Source: Halosolutus gelatinilyticus (lineage in GTDB: Archaea; Halobacteriota; Halobacteria; Halobacteriales; Natrialbaceae). From it: a stretch of DNA of 64,000 nt. The stretch is from the NCBI RefSeq assembly GCF_023028105.1, contig NZ_CP095491.1, forward strand, positions 1,860,001 through 1,924,000, given 5' to 3'. The notes beneath the pieces are model-generated. The model was not told where the DNA came from. It did not search any database and saw nothing but the letters and a program-made list of their open reading frames with translations. The first letter of the stretch is position 1. Each line of letters begins with the position of its first letter. Position numbers and translations under genes: made by a program. Of this stretch, positions 25,956 through 35,297 are shown piece by piece.

Positions 25956-26339
25956 GTGCAATTGATCGAGAACGAGAGTGGCCCAGTGCATGCACGCGAT
26001 GGGACAATTGCCCAACTGGGCCACCTGCTCGAGAACGACCGTACAGGGCGACGCAAACTCGTTCAGTACGACAGCGATGAACATCGAGATCGTCCCGGAT
26101 ACTATCACACGGCGACTCTCGGCCCACGACGTGTCCGTGAGGCGTTTCCATCACACGAGTTACCAAAGGAAGTGAAACACTACTACGCGCAGCAGGCGGT
26201 GAGCTTGGACAACAACCGCTCGATCGCGCATCCGAAAGTCGGTGTGTCCTACCAGCGATCGTTCTGGAAGGAGCAACTCGAAACGTACGTTAACAAACTT
26301 GGAGTGGAGGACTACTATGCTGAACTCACAGGAGTTTGA
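25956..26339 (+). CDS. Small island protein 1 (127 aa)
   Basis: First of three overlapping small genes. GTG at 25956 is preceded by a perfect AGGAGGTG at 25941-25948, unusual in haloarchaea where leaderless starts dominate; a GTG at 25950 is the alternative. Starts MQLIENESGPVHARDGTIAQ; hydrophilic, with a C-terminal SFWKEQLETYVNKLGVEDYY helix. A TATA-like CTTATTTGC lies near 25915. No family recognised. Confidence 0.6.
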   Translation: MQLIENESGPVHARDGTIAQLGHLLENDRTGRRKLVQYDSDEHRDRPGYYHTATLGPRRVREAFPSHELPKEVKHYYAQQAVSLDNNRSIAHPKVGVSYQRSFWKEQLETYVNKLGVEDYYAELTGV

Positions 26340-26547
26340 GGACGATCAACGCCGGAACACGGAGCAACGGCGTGCGATGATCAAGCGCTGGGCCGAGTAC
26401 GTTCGAACGCACGACGATGAGGAGTGGTCACGCCAGCAGAATCGCCTTATTGACTCGCAGCTTCAGTCAGCAAACAAGATGGCTGCATCTGGCGACACAG
26501 ATCCTGTTCGGTTCGCGGCCGCTCGCGATCAACTGCGCGACCGATGA
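26317..26547 (+). CDS. Small island protein 2 (76 aa)
   Basis: MLNSQEFEDDQRRNTEQRRA..., highly charged and helical, ending RFAAARDQLRDR. Overlaps the end of protein 1 by 23 bases and is preceded by GGAGTGGAGG. Probably co-translated. Function unknown; size and charge resemble small accessory proteins of archaeal plasmids. Confidence 0.55.
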   Translation: MLNSQEFEDDQRRNTEQRRAMIKRWAEYVRTHDDEEWSRQQNRLIDSQLQSANKMAASGDTDPVRFAAARDQLRDR

Positions 26548-26711
26548 CCGACGAAGACACGGTTACCCAAGAGATTGCGGCCGCTTGCTACGATGACGAA
26601 ATTACCATCGACCAGCTCACAGAGCTCGTCAGCGCCGAAGCGGCGGCAAACCTCCGGGTGTTGAAACAGCAGTTGGACGAGACCTTCATTAACGAAGTGG
26701 CTGATGCGTGA
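26544..26711 (+). CDS. Small island protein 3 (55 aa)
   Basis: MTDEDTVTQEIAAACYDDEI followed by LTELVSAEAAANLRVLKQQL and ending NEVADA. Its ATGA overlaps the stop of protein 2 by four bases, so the three genes form a tight operon. Acidic, helical, no known motif. Confidence 0.55.
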   Translation: MTDEDTVTQEIAAACYDDEITIDQLTELVSAEAAANLRVLKQQLDETFINEVADA

Positions 26712-26972
26712 CCTCTCACAGCGTCGCACCGTTAGTTCCCCTTGCTGATCCTCCTCACAAACTTCCCAGCGCTGTGGAAGGCTGTCTCGCCGCCAGTCGG
26801 TAACGACTCTTGCCGTGAGGTCGAAGCCAGAGGAGCGACCGGCGAGGAGTGCGACGGCTCTGTCGACTAGGTTGCTGAATAACAGATTGTATGGATAGTA
26901 TACTCATAATTAACCGATTAGACGTGATTTCGTGACCGAAATCGTGAAGATCGCGGCGTATCTAGCGTGTAG

Positions 26973-28043
26973 TTATTCGAGCGTCCCACCTACCTGAACC
27001 GCCGTGAAGGTGCCACCGACCAAGACAGGCATCCAGTAGATTGCGGCCCGAAACAGTAGAACACTCGCAGTCACCGTCGGTGCATCAATGCCGGTTGTCG
27101 GGACAAGCAGCGCGACGAATGCGGCCTCAATGGCACCAAGACCACCAGGGACGGGGGTAAACCCTGCGAGGTTGGCAAGCGGAATGACGAACAATAGAAC
27201 AGCAATCGAGATGTCCGGGCCTATGGCCCTGAATGCGGCGGCAAGTGCAACACTTTGGAGAACCCATCCAGACATTGACAACACGAGCGCCACTGCGAGC
27301 GTGCTTCGGTCAGCGTTAATATTCTTGAGGTGGTCGAAGAATCCGTCAATCCGAGCAGTGACATCGGTCTTCGTGACGGATGCCGACCCAGGTAGTCTCC
27401 CGCCAATACTGGCTACGATCCCTGCGAGCGCGCCCACGACTGGATCCACGAGCCGTGATCGGTATCGCCATACCACCACAAACGTAGCTATGATAACTAC
27501 AGCGACACCGAGGCCCGTACCGACGATCGAACGTACGCGAGGTACCAGCGTGAACGAACTCGCGTAGACACCGAACCCAAAGAATACAAGCACAAGCGAG
27601 GAGACTACGTTCAACACGTCAACAGTCGCAATACCGGCGAGCCCCTTTTCATATTGGGTATCGGTTACGCTTGAGATAGTCAGCGCCGAGACCGGTTCGC
27701 CGCCGGCTTGCCCAAACGGGGTTACGTTGTTCGCGAACACAACCGCGCTGTAGACAATCCCTGAATTCCCTATGGAGATTCCCACGTCTAGGGTGCTAAG
27801 GACCGTTCTGAGCGTTAATCCCCATGCAAAGATCCATAGGCACGCAAACATGAACAGTACCACCGTCCACAGGGGGTTCGCCTGGCTCAGCGCCGAGAGG
27901 ACCGCTTCCAAATCAGTTTGCCAGAGCAGTCCCGCGAGGACAATGCCAGCGCCGACAAAGCCCGCGACTATTTGGCGGCGCTGCACGAGACGCATCCACC
28001 TCCGAGACCTGTTAGCGAGCGATTTTCGACTCTCTGCAAACAC
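26973..28043 (-). CDS. Lysylphosphatidylglycerol synthase TM-domain (flippase-like) protein
   Basis: 356 aa from the GTG at 28043 (ATG at 27995 is the alternative). Multi-span membrane protein: about eight hydrophobic helices, with GQAGGEPVSAL near residue 110 and a late PVPGGLGAIEAAF motif, both signatures of the UPF0104/LPG-synthase transmembrane family that includes the C-terminus of AglD-type proteins. Such domains are thought to flip or handle lipid-linked substrates. It directly follows the broken sulfatase on the same strand. Codon use and GC are lower than in the flanking chromosome. Confidence 0.85.
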   Translation of the reverse strand: MFAESRKSLANRSRRWMRLVQRRQIVAGFVGAGIVLAGLLWQTDLEAVLSALSQANPLWTVVLFMFACLWIFAWGLTLRTVLSTLDVGISIGNSGIVYSAVVFANNVTPFGQAGGEPVSALTISSVTDTQYEKGLAGIATVDVLNVVSSLVLVFFGFGVYASSFTLVPRVRSIVGTGLGVAVVIIATFVVVWRYRSRLVDPVVGALAGIVASIGGRLPGSASVTKTDVTARIDGFFDHLKNINADRSTLAVALVLSMSGWVLQSVALAAAFRAIGPDISIAVLLFVIPLANLAGFTPVPGGLGAIEAAFVALLVPTTGIDAPTVTASVLLFRAAIYWMPVLVGGTFTAVQVGGTLE

Positions 28044-28082
28044 AGATCACTCACGGAAATGACCCCTTCGTTAATGCAGACA

Positions 28083-29137
28083 CTACAGATAGTCAAATTT
28101 CGCAAGGCGGTTTTCAACGGGATCCTTGAAGTCAACCGAATCGCGTTCGCAGTTCTCGTCGGTCGGGAACGAGCGCACAAGCGTTCGATCCGGCTTCGTT
28201 TCCTCCCCAGTTCCCGACGCACCGCTGAAGTCGCACTAGCAGGCTCTGACTCCGACTTCGCCCTGACCACGCGCCAGAACTCATTGACGACGTAGCGAAA
28301 CTGTTTGTAGTACCTGTCCCGATGGGTGGCCGGCAGTTGTCTAGTGGCGAGGTCAAGGAATCCATATCCGTCCTTGGCGACGGGGGCGCCCGCGGTGTAA
28401 CTCTCGAAGTCAGCTGTTATATCGGCCTTCAAGTACTGGAATGTGATCTGACATTCTTCCTGAGAGGCAACATCCGGGGCGTGACGCTGGCGGTATGGAT
28501 CCGACAGATAGTACGGTTTGTGGATGTCGAGCAGAATTATATAGAGGAAAAACGGGCAAAAACGATTCCTATCTTCGAGGAACGCCTGTACTTGCTCAAC
28601 GACCCACTTGGATTGAGCCGCGTCGGTATCCTGATACCGGGACCAAGCCTCGAAGAGCGAGTCCGCGAGATCGGTGAGGGTGCCTTTGAGCCGTTCAAAG
28701 CGTTGATTTGACCACCATTCGAGAATTCGCGAGCTTGCTACGAACTCCGGAAGAGAGAAGCGTCTTGGCGTAAGGAAATCATCCCAAGTGTCGAACCCGG
28801 TTGTAAGGCCAGTAAAGGACGAGACCCACGGATTCGGGGAGAACCCAGTTGTTTGGTACCCTGCGTCGGCGACGCGCCCAACGGGTGTAACGGTGGCCGA
28901 TTCGAATATTGGTGACTGTTGGGTTGCTCCGTGTTCCCAGGGATACGTTCCGGTGAACATTGACGCGTGAGAAGGAAGGGGCCACGGAGCTTGGGCGACC
29001 GCGTCAGTGAAGACCACGCTCTCTGAGCCGAGCGCTTCGAGGTTTTCGGTGAAAGTCACGTCATCGTTGTAGAGCGGAACTCGGTCCCGTTGAAGTGTAT
29101 TCAGAACCAGAAATACGACGTTTGGATGGTCACTCAT
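28083..29137 (-). pseudogene. Sulfatase-family protein with internal deletion
   Basis: Starts MSDHPNVVFLVLNTLQRDRV, matching the sulfatase/alkaline-phosphatase-superfamily opening; APWPLPSHASMFTGTYPWEHG is the active-site loop but with a Ser at the position of the maturation cysteine (PLPSHASM), so it may be a Ser-type or phosphodiesterase-like member. Homology stops near RYYKQF (28290). In another frame the sequence ends VENRLAKFDYL-stop at 28083, which looks like the usual sulfatase C-terminus. I infer that the middle C-terminal part was deleted with loss of frame; the open frame then runs on to 27968 as unrelated residues. Confidence 0.7.
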
Positions 29138-29199
29138 AATAGTCCTCGTAGGCGATCGTTTGAGGGACCCGAGCCAGACTCTGTGTTTCGATCAATGCT

Positions 29200-29400
29200 C
29201 ATCCGGGTACCCTTCTCTTCTGATGTAAATAAAGCGTGCAGACCTTTGTATCCAATACCACCCTTGTACGGCCATATACAGCTAAATTCTGGTGAATTGA
29301 TTTTCGGAAGCCAAACCGCTGAGTTCGGAGTAGCTACGTGATATACGGGCGGTATGGGAGATACACCTACATTCCAGATACAGCCCTCAACCGAAAAGAG
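29200..29400 (-). promoter_or_regulatory. Promoter module copy C, upstream of the sulfatase
   Basis: Diverged relative of the other modules. TATA AAATAAA (plus-strand reading) at 29226-29232, AGACCTTTGTATCCAATACC immediately after, and the CTGAGTTCG block at 29319-29327. On the minus strand it ends in an ATG opening MSIDRNTESG, a decayed version of the ABC-ATPase start seen in other copies, 66 bases before the sulfatase ATG. Confidence 0.65.
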
Positions 29401-29429
29401 TAACTCTCTATACCCTGTATCCGTGTAGT

Positions 29430-30173
29430 ATGGCGGGGAAGTCGGCTTCACTACTCACGAAAACCCAGCGAAATAGAATACGGGATGATTTTGCTGATCT
29501 CGATGAGGAGAAAAAACGCCGGGACCAACAACGAATTCGAGAACGGGTAAGATCGGGTCTCTTGGATTTCCAACTGCTTGCCGACTATCCAGACCGGCAG
29601 TTCGAGATGGCGCTCGACGAACTGTCGGATGACGAACTCTTGACGATACTCGCGTCTACTACCATTGTCGTTGGGCGACTCCGGGAACTCAACGATATCG
29701 ACCGTGCGGAACTGATCAAGGAGGTTCGCGCCCAGATTGAAGACGACTCCGACACAACGAATGCTGCTACCATCGATCAGATTGAACTTCAGACAACGGC
29801 AGAGATTCGCAGTCAGGCAGAAGCCGACGTTGAAGAACGGTTTGAAGAGGGTCCCTGGGATAAACGGGCAAGCAGGCTGGGAAAACTAGCCATTGTTTTT
29901 TTCATTCCTTACGCAATCCTTGAATTGTCCGATGAGTATATTGCCGAAGGAGCGGCGATAAATCTCGACCCGCTGTTACCACTATTTGGTATCCCTTTCG
30001 TCATATGCACAGTGGGATGGTTTATTATTACGTCATTGAAAATATTGAAATATAACATCATCCCAGTTCTTGTGAGGTTTCGGCGAAATCCGGCAGCAGT
30101 AGTGAGAGAGGGATTCAAAAGCCTGATCAGGGATCCGGGAAAGCAAATGCGGAAGGCGTGGGATGATTTGTAG
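29430..30173 (+). CDS. Hypothetical protein with coiled N-terminus and two TM helices
   Basis: 247 aa. N-terminal half is charged and helical (KTQRNRIRDDFADLDEEKKR, then RRDQQRIRERVRSGLLDFQL) and resembles a haloarchaeal protein family found near mobile DNA. After about residue 145 come two hydrophobic segments (LGKLAIVFFIPYAILEL and FGIPFVICTVGWFIITSL), then a basic tail. Divergent from the sulfatase unit across module C. Function unknown. Confidence 0.65.
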   Translation: MAGKSASLLTKTQRNRIRDDFADLDEEKKRRDQQRIRERVRSGLLDFQLLADYPDRQFEMALDELSDDELLTILASTTIVVGRLRELNDIDRAELIKEVRAQIEDDSDTTNAATIDQIELQTTAEIRSQAEADVEERFEEGPWDKRASRLGKLAIVFFIPYAILELSDEYIAEGAAINLDPLLPLFGIPFVICTVGWFIITSLKILKYNIIPVLVRFRRNPAAVVREGFKSLIRDPGKQMRKAWDDL

Positions 30174-30190
30174 ATCTGATATCTGAGGAC

Positions 30191-30634
30191 TTGAGGGCCA
30201 AAAGGGTAGGTAATCGCGTTCGAGAACCTACCCATATCCGCGACCGAACCGGTGCGTCGTGGGGTCACAAGTGGGCGTTCCGAACGCTCTACGAATACGT
30301 CGAGTACAAAGCCGAAGCCGTCGGTATCTCGGTGATGCAAGTCGAGTCGGCGTACACGTCGAAGCGGTGTTCCAAGTGCGGATTTACGGCAGACGAGAAT
30401 CGCTCGTCGCGCAACGACTTCCGGTGCGTGAAGTGTGGGTCGGAAGCGAATGCGGACTACAGTGCGGCGAAGAACATCGGTCTGCGGTACGTCCGTCGAG
30501 GCCAACAGTCGTCTCGGCGGATGGGTGACAGTCAGCTCGCCCTAAAGTCTGGAACGCTGAAGCCGAGGAGCGGATTTACTGCCTACCCTGATGGATTTGA
30601 GGCCGAGTTCACGAACAGGCCCCACCCTCAAAGC
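30191..30634 (+). pseudogene. TnpB (IS200/IS605, IS1341-type) C-terminal remnant
   Basis: Keeps the C-terminal RuvC/zinc-ribbon part: WAFRTLYEYVEYKAEAVGIS, CSKCGFT...CVKCG (zinc ribbon, residues about 60-82) and NADYSAAKNIG with the last catalytic Asp. The N-terminal two thirds, including the first RuvC motif, are absent, and homology ends at RPHPQS near 30634, just where the right end and omega-RNA would begin. Neither element end was found. Not functional. Confidence 0.8.
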
Positions 30635-30677
30635 ATCGAAGGCGCTTATAATAGTATAATTGATACTATTGCACGGA

Positions 30678-31379
30678 TCAAAACCGTATGCGTTCCTCTA
30701 GGCGATAGACCCAATTCTGTATCTCCTGTTGTTTAAAATAACCAACGGCCGAAAGCACTACTAAGACGCTGATGAGGACGACACCCACAACAAATCGACC
30801 ACTTGCCAATTCGCCACCAGCGTAGACGGTAAGAACGTACGCGGGGAAGCGGCCGATGATAATGGCAAATATGAATGTTCGGAGCCGCCACTTGGTGAGA
30901 CCGGCGAGGAAACACACTGCGTCGTCCGGGAGTCCAGGGATGATAATGAAGGCGATGAAGCCTGGGAGTCCTACTCGATCAATGAACCCGTCAAAACCAG
31001 CTATCACATCCTCATGGAGGACTCGTTCGACGAGAGGCCGACCATACCGCTTTGTGAGGAGGAACGCGATACTGCTCCCAACTGTGACACCGAGTAAGCT
31101 ATAGATTGTGCCATAAACTGGTCCGAAGAGGTACCCGCCAGACAACGCTAGCAACTGGCCGGGAATTGGTGCAAAAATAACTTGAGCAGTCTGGATTAGA
31201 ACGAATATGACCGGGGCAAAGATGCCGAAGCTATCGATCCATTGGAGGAGTCTTGTTGTGTCTAATAAGCCGGGTAGAAACTGATAGGTGAGCAGATATA
31301 TTGCGATGGCAGCGACAACAACCCCACCGAGAATTGCAGACTTCTGCGCTCGACTCAGTGTGGAAGCAAATACCTTCAT
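30678..31379 (-). CDS. TVP38/TMEM64 (VTT/DedA-like) membrane protein
   Basis: 233 aa from the ATG at 31379. Several TM helices with the VTT-domain signature: FAPIPGQLLALSGGYLFGP near residue 75 and GLPGFIAFIIIPGLPDDAVC near 145 (the F..R..P..P equivalent, here FIIIPGLPDD). The family handles lipid scrambling or undecaprenyl-/dolichyl-type carrier recycling. Its ATG overlaps the TGA of the glycerophosphodiesterase gene (ATGA), so both are one operon driven by module A. Confidence 0.88.
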   Translation of the reverse strand: MKVFASTLSRAQKSAILGGVVVAAIAIYLLTYQFLPGLLDTTRLLQWIDSFGIFAPVIFVLIQTAQVIFAPIPGQLLALSGGYLFGPVYGTIYSLLGVTVGSSIAFLLTKRYGRPLVERVLHEDVIAGFDGFIDRVGLPGFIAFIIIPGLPDDAVCFLAGLTKWRLRTFIFAIIIGRFPAYVLTVYAGGELASGRFVVGVVLISVLVVLSAVGYFKQQEIQNWVYRLEERIRF

Positions 31380-32548
31380 TGCCTCCACCAACCAATAACG
31401 GTTGATCTGCTCAGGGAAACGTTGTGGAGCTTGTCGGTCACTGCTGCATATACTGACAAAACGCCGTTCTGAGCCTTGTTCCAGAGCTTGTTCACTTTGG
31501 TCGCCGGCTCGGATCCTGTAAACTGAATAGGGACCGTTCCTCGGCTGAATATCGAGGAGTAGAATCGGCGAACACTAGTCAGATATAATACTCCCCGCCA
31601 TTGGCCATCACTCCGTATAGCTACTGCTTTCCCTTTCCACAGAAGGACCGATAGCTTTCGTTTCACCGTTGAACTGCTTTGCGTGATAAGACGGCCTGCA
31701 CGTCCGCTATCGGTGGCATTGAGTGGGATCGTTCCAAAATTCTGGGTGATGAGGGAGAGACAAGAGCTGACCAGAACAAACGGATACGTAATGCTACTGA
31801 GTGCGATTGGAAGTAGTGAGATGCCGATCTTCTGAACGGAGTAGTGGTCAAATTTTGTTCCTTCTTGTGAGGAATACGAGGATAGCTGGCCAACGGACAC
31901 TGGACGGTCAGCAATCACGCCGTCAGCACCGGATTTCCGAAGGATTTGTGCCCCAACGTCAGTATTTATCGTCCACACGAACGTTTTCATCTTCTTCTTG
32001 TGTGCTCGCTCAATGAGACCCGTGGATAGACAGATAACCCAATGGGGTTGAATGTGAGTGCAACCCAATTCCTCCGCGGTTTTGAGATTTTTCTCTGGAT
32101 TTATTGCAAAGATGAGTGCGGTTGGGATGTCCGGATCAACCACCCTTACCTCTCGGAGAATCTCCTTATTTGCCGACGAGATCACGATATGGGCTTCTCT
32201 GTCCCGAATCGCTTTCACAACATCTTCCGCTAAGCCATATTCTTTAAGCTCAAGGTTGAGACCGACACTCGACGGAATGGTATCAAGAACGCTATCGAGC
32301 GTCGGAGGTCCCTGCCCGGATTTAAGGGCGTTGAGATTCGCCAGCTCTGTGGCCGAAAAGCTATCTACTCGGCCACTTGCGTCAGTAACAGCATCCAAAA
32401 TTCCATCATGGATAACCACAATTTCCCCACTTCGACATCGACGGAGGTCAAATTCGATCATATCAGCGTGCTCGGGTGCGTTTTGAAACGCAGTTTGTGT
32501 GTTCTCAGGAAAGATTTCCGCGAATCCACGGTCAGCGATTAATTTCAT
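31376..32548 (-). CDS. Glycerophosphodiester phosphodiesterase with C-terminal extension
   Basis: 390 aa. GDPD domain at residues 1-225: IADRGFAEIFPENTQTAF (HRG-type motif, but with Asp-Arg-Gly in place of His-Arg-Gly), EFDLRRCRSGEIVVIHDGIL (E.D, HD), NLELKEYG and FVWTINTD. The catalytic first His is therefore apparently replaced, while the HD pair is intact. A 160-residue C-terminal extension is not GDPD-like. Would release sn-glycerol-type phosphates from headgroups if active. First gene of a two-gene operon with the VTT protein. Confidence 0.82.
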   Translation of the reverse strand: MKLIADRGFAEIFPENTQTAFQNAPEHADMIEFDLRRCRSGEIVVIHDGILDAVTDASGRVDSFSATELANLNALKSGQGPPTLDSVLDTIPSSVGLNLELKEYGLAEDVVKAIRDREAHIVISSANKEILREVRVVDPDIPTALIFAINPEKNLKTAEELGCTHIQPHWVICLSTGLIERAHKKKMKTFVWTINTDVGAQILRKSGADGVIADRPVSVGQLSSYSSQEGTKFDHYSVQKIGISLLPIALSSITYPFVLVSSCLSLITQNFGTIPLNATDSGRAGRLITQSSSTVKRKLSVLLWKGKAVAIRSDGQWRGVLYLTSVRRFYSSIFSRGTVPIQFTGSEPATKVNKLWNKAQNGVLSVYAAVTDKLHNVSLSRSTVIGWWRQ

Positions 32549-32737
32549 TGTCGGTCCGAGAATATCCTGCTCCTCTCGACAACGAGTCGATACAATCGAA
32601 ATACAATGTGCAGTAGGCTACCCTGGGTTAATTTTGGGCCGGCAAAACGCCTGAGACGACTCATATTAAATTTTTTTGAAATATAATAATTCAGGGAATT
32701 TTCCATACTGCTTCGTCAGACCGTGCGTTTCGATCAT

Positions 32738-33109
32738 GCTCATTCGAGTGCCTTTCTCTTCTGGGAGCAAATAAACCATAGAGACCTTTGTATCCAATAC
32801 CGGCTTGATACCGCCATACACCGCCAAATTCGGCGGAATTAGTTTCCACCAATCAAACCGCTGAGTTCGAGAGAGTTGCATGCTTTACAGGCGATATGGA
32901 CGTACACCCGTTTCCAGATACGGATCTCAATCGAAAAGAGGGCCTGCTAAGACACCAAAGATAACCACTCACTTCGGTAAACTAACTAATTTCACGCAGA
33001 TTCGGCGTTTTGGAGTTCTAGAAATAATAAATAAGAACGCAGGTCACAGACTCCTATCGAATTCAATGAGTTCACGTGTAGTCGCGTACCGCCGAAATGT
33101 CGCCTGCAG
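32738..33109 (-). repeat. Promoter module copy A (372 bp, near-identical to copy B)
   Basis: Same 372 bases as 43224-43595 with only a few substitutions. Reading on the minus strand it holds TATA (32769-32775), a distal CTGAGTTCG block (plus-strand 32861-32869) and CCGCC/GGCGG arms near 32821-32836. It runs into an ATG opening MSMIETHGLTKQYGKF (about 32742), the start of an ABC-transporter ATPase that is then broken at 32666. Located about 190 bases before the GDPD gene. Confidence 0.8.
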
Positions 33110-33179
33110 TAGTGGCATCAAGCCTGCTGTCTTATTTCAGTAACTCAATAAAAATATCATATATTTAGAAACTCAGGGT

Positions 33180-33902
33180 CTTCTATACATCGGCTACACT
33201 TACAATAAAAGTGAACTCGGCCTACTCAGCGCCGAGATTAATTAGAACTGTTGTTCAACCCCTGAGCGAGATACCCGGCATTCTTGAAGAACTCGGTCTC
33301 ACACGACTTCCCCATTACACGGTGTTGCGTGATTGGTTCGAGAAAATCCCGATGAAGACCTACCGAGCGTTTCTCGGCTGATGCGCCGAGAAACGCTCTG
33401 GTCACGCCGCAATCGACGCAACTGGCTTCGACCGTGATCAGCCTTCACGCCACTACGCTCAGCGATCGCACTACCGCGTTCGGTCGCTAAAGTCACCGCC
33501 CTCGTGGACGTGAAAACGCTGTACATCTTCGATGTTCACTGCACGACCACAAAGAAACACGACGCCAAGATGGGTCCGCAGGTCGCTCGGCGCAACGCCG
33601 AGGACCTGCGTTCACTAGCTGCTGACCGTGGCTACGACGGGAAACCGTTCCGTGATGAACTCCGCGAAGACGGTGTGCGTCCGCTGATCAAACACCGGAT
33701 CTACTCATCTCTCGACCTCGCTCACAACGCTCGGATGAGCAGACTCTGGTACAATCGCCGATGGATGGTAGAAACCGTCTTCTCGTCGATCAAGCGCACG
33801 CTCGGCTCCGCCGTGCGTGCACGAAGCTGGCACCTTGAGTTCCGAGAGATGGTACTCAAGTGCGCCGTCTACAATCTTCGCCGAACGGTTAGATATCTGT
33901 AG
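33180..33902 (+). pseudogene. IS5-family transposase, decayed
   Basis: Translates to GILEELGLTRLPHYTVLRDW then KTYRAFLG, a stop at about 33379, AAIDATGFDRDQPSRHYA (first catalytic Asp), a frameshift near 33500, VKTLYIFDVHCTTTKKHDA, LAADRGYDGKPFRDEL (second Asp) and RRWMVETVFSSIKRTLG (Glu). All three DDE residues remain but the frame is interrupted at least twice. No terminal repeats were identified. Confidence 0.85.
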
Positions 33903-33979
33903 AATCAACCGCAGTGTGTCGGTTTTCGGCCGGCGGTGGAGTTAGTGAAAACGCCGAAATTGAGCCTCGTCTACCGATC

Positions 33980-34807
33980 CTACGAAGCAACCCGGTCAGC
34001 ATCGCCTTCCACGCGTGCGACGATCCATTCGGCCGCGAAGACGGATCCGACCGCGAGCACGACGCCCGCCACGACATCGAGTAACCAGTGAATGCCGAGG
34101 TACATCGTCGAGAAGACGACACAGGTGACCACCAACGATGCAATCGGGAACCACCGTGGGGACTCCCGGCGCGACCGCCAAGCAAACAGCAAGACGACGA
34201 TCGACAGCGACGTGTGAAGCGACGGGAACACGTCCGTGTTCGCAGAGACCGCCGACGTGAGTTCCTGGGTCTCCGGATAGAAGGAGTACATCAAGCCATC
34301 GACGGTCGACAGGTGGTTGCGGGGTCCGTACGCGATAAACAACGTGTAACAGATCGAACCGAGCAGGTAATTGAAGAGGTACGCGATGAGCAACTCCTTG
34401 AGGTGGCGCTGGGACGACCACAGGAAATAGAGGATCGGTGCGGTCACCAGGAGGAACGGGAACCCGAACATGTACATCGCCGAGAAGAAACCTAGCGTAG
34501 CCTCGGGGACGATGTCCTGAAGGGAGGCGACGAGCTCGCCTTCGACGGCGTAGAGTTCGTCGGTAATGTCCCAGTCAAGCGCATACGAGATCTCCAGACT
34601 GTACTTATGCGTTGCTCGCTTCAGCAGGAAGAACAGCGCCGCAGCGCCGAGATAAGGCGCGACATCCAGAAGTCGACGATCGAGTTCACCGATGGTTCGT
34701 CGAAACTGTCGGGGCTGGACACAGAGAGCACACGTCATCGTCAGTCCGGTACAGACGGCGAGGGCGGTCACGATCACAACAGATGCTAATGCCGTATCTG
34801 TTTTCAT
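33980..34807 (-). CDS. PAP2-superfamily phosphatase/transferase, AUR1-like (PAP2-1)
   Basis: 275 aa, about six TM helices. Motifs YGPRN (partial C1), FPSLHTSLSIVVLLF (C2 with catalytic His) and GIHWLLDVVAG (C3 His-Asp) resemble the PAP2_3 group that includes inositol-phosphoceramide-synthase-like enzymes. Could transfer or remove phospho-headgroups on membrane lipids. The first 40 residues lack a PAP2 motif. Module D1 lies upstream. A 40-bp internal segment (34649-34688) is duplicated at the start of PAP2-2. Confidence 0.85.
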   Translation of the reverse strand: MKTDTALASVVIVTALAVCTGLTMTCALCVQPRQFRRTIGELDRRLLDVAPYLGAAALFFLLKRATHKYSLEISYALDWDITDELYAVEGELVASLQDIVPEATLGFFSAMYMFGFPFLLVTAPILYFLWSSQRHLKELLIAYLFNYLLGSICYTLFIAYGPRNHLSTVDGLMYSFYPETQELTSAVSANTDVFPSLHTSLSIVVLLFAWRSRRESPRWFPIASLVVTCVVFSTMYLGIHWLLDVVAGVVLAVGSVFAAEWIVARVEGDADRVAS

Positions 34808-34917
34808 TGTCTATCTGATAAAATAATAATCTTCTCGACAACGATTCGATGCAACCTATATGCCTCTCCCTGCACTGTGGCGAGATTCGCATAATGCTTC
34901 GTCAAAGCGCGTGTCTC

Positions 34918-35297
34918 GTTCATTCTCATCCGATTGCCCTCATCCATCGGGGATAAATAAACTCTAGAGACCTTCCAATCCAATTCTGGCGTGATATGGC
35001 CGTACAACGCCGAATTCTGGATAATTGGGTTGTGATTTTCAGGCCACTGAGTTCGAAATAGTTGCGTCTTCTATGGCCGATATGGCCATACACCATTCTC
35101 CATTATGGCTGTTACACTGGGGGAACGGTGCTTTATCTTCGGCTCTGTTGAAATCAATGGAGAGGTACGATTCAGTCGATAGTGTGAGTGAATGCAGACC
35201 CTCCCAAAATCGCAGTTACTTCGGTTTGTCGAGGAAGCATTTCACCTTGCTCAACGAGCGGTCTCACGATATTCTTTAAAGTATTCGAAACAACGCT
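34918..35297 (-). repeat. Promoter module copy D1 plus IS left end (380 bp repeat)
   Basis: Same 380 bases as 37123-37635 once the 125-bp MITE and one 8-bp target copy are removed; only one or two substitutions were noticed. Holds TATA TAAATAAA (34954-34961), CTGAGTTCG (35047-35055) and on the minus strand an ATG opening MRMNETRALTKHYANLATVQ, again a broken ABC-ATPase start. From 35141 it includes the left end of an IS5-type element and its first 35 codons. Confidence 0.85.

Noticed and set aside
32666-32881. Frame reading through module A as a 71-aa protein
   Set aside because: Only the MSMIETHGLTKQYG end is gene-like and it is cut after about 25 codons.
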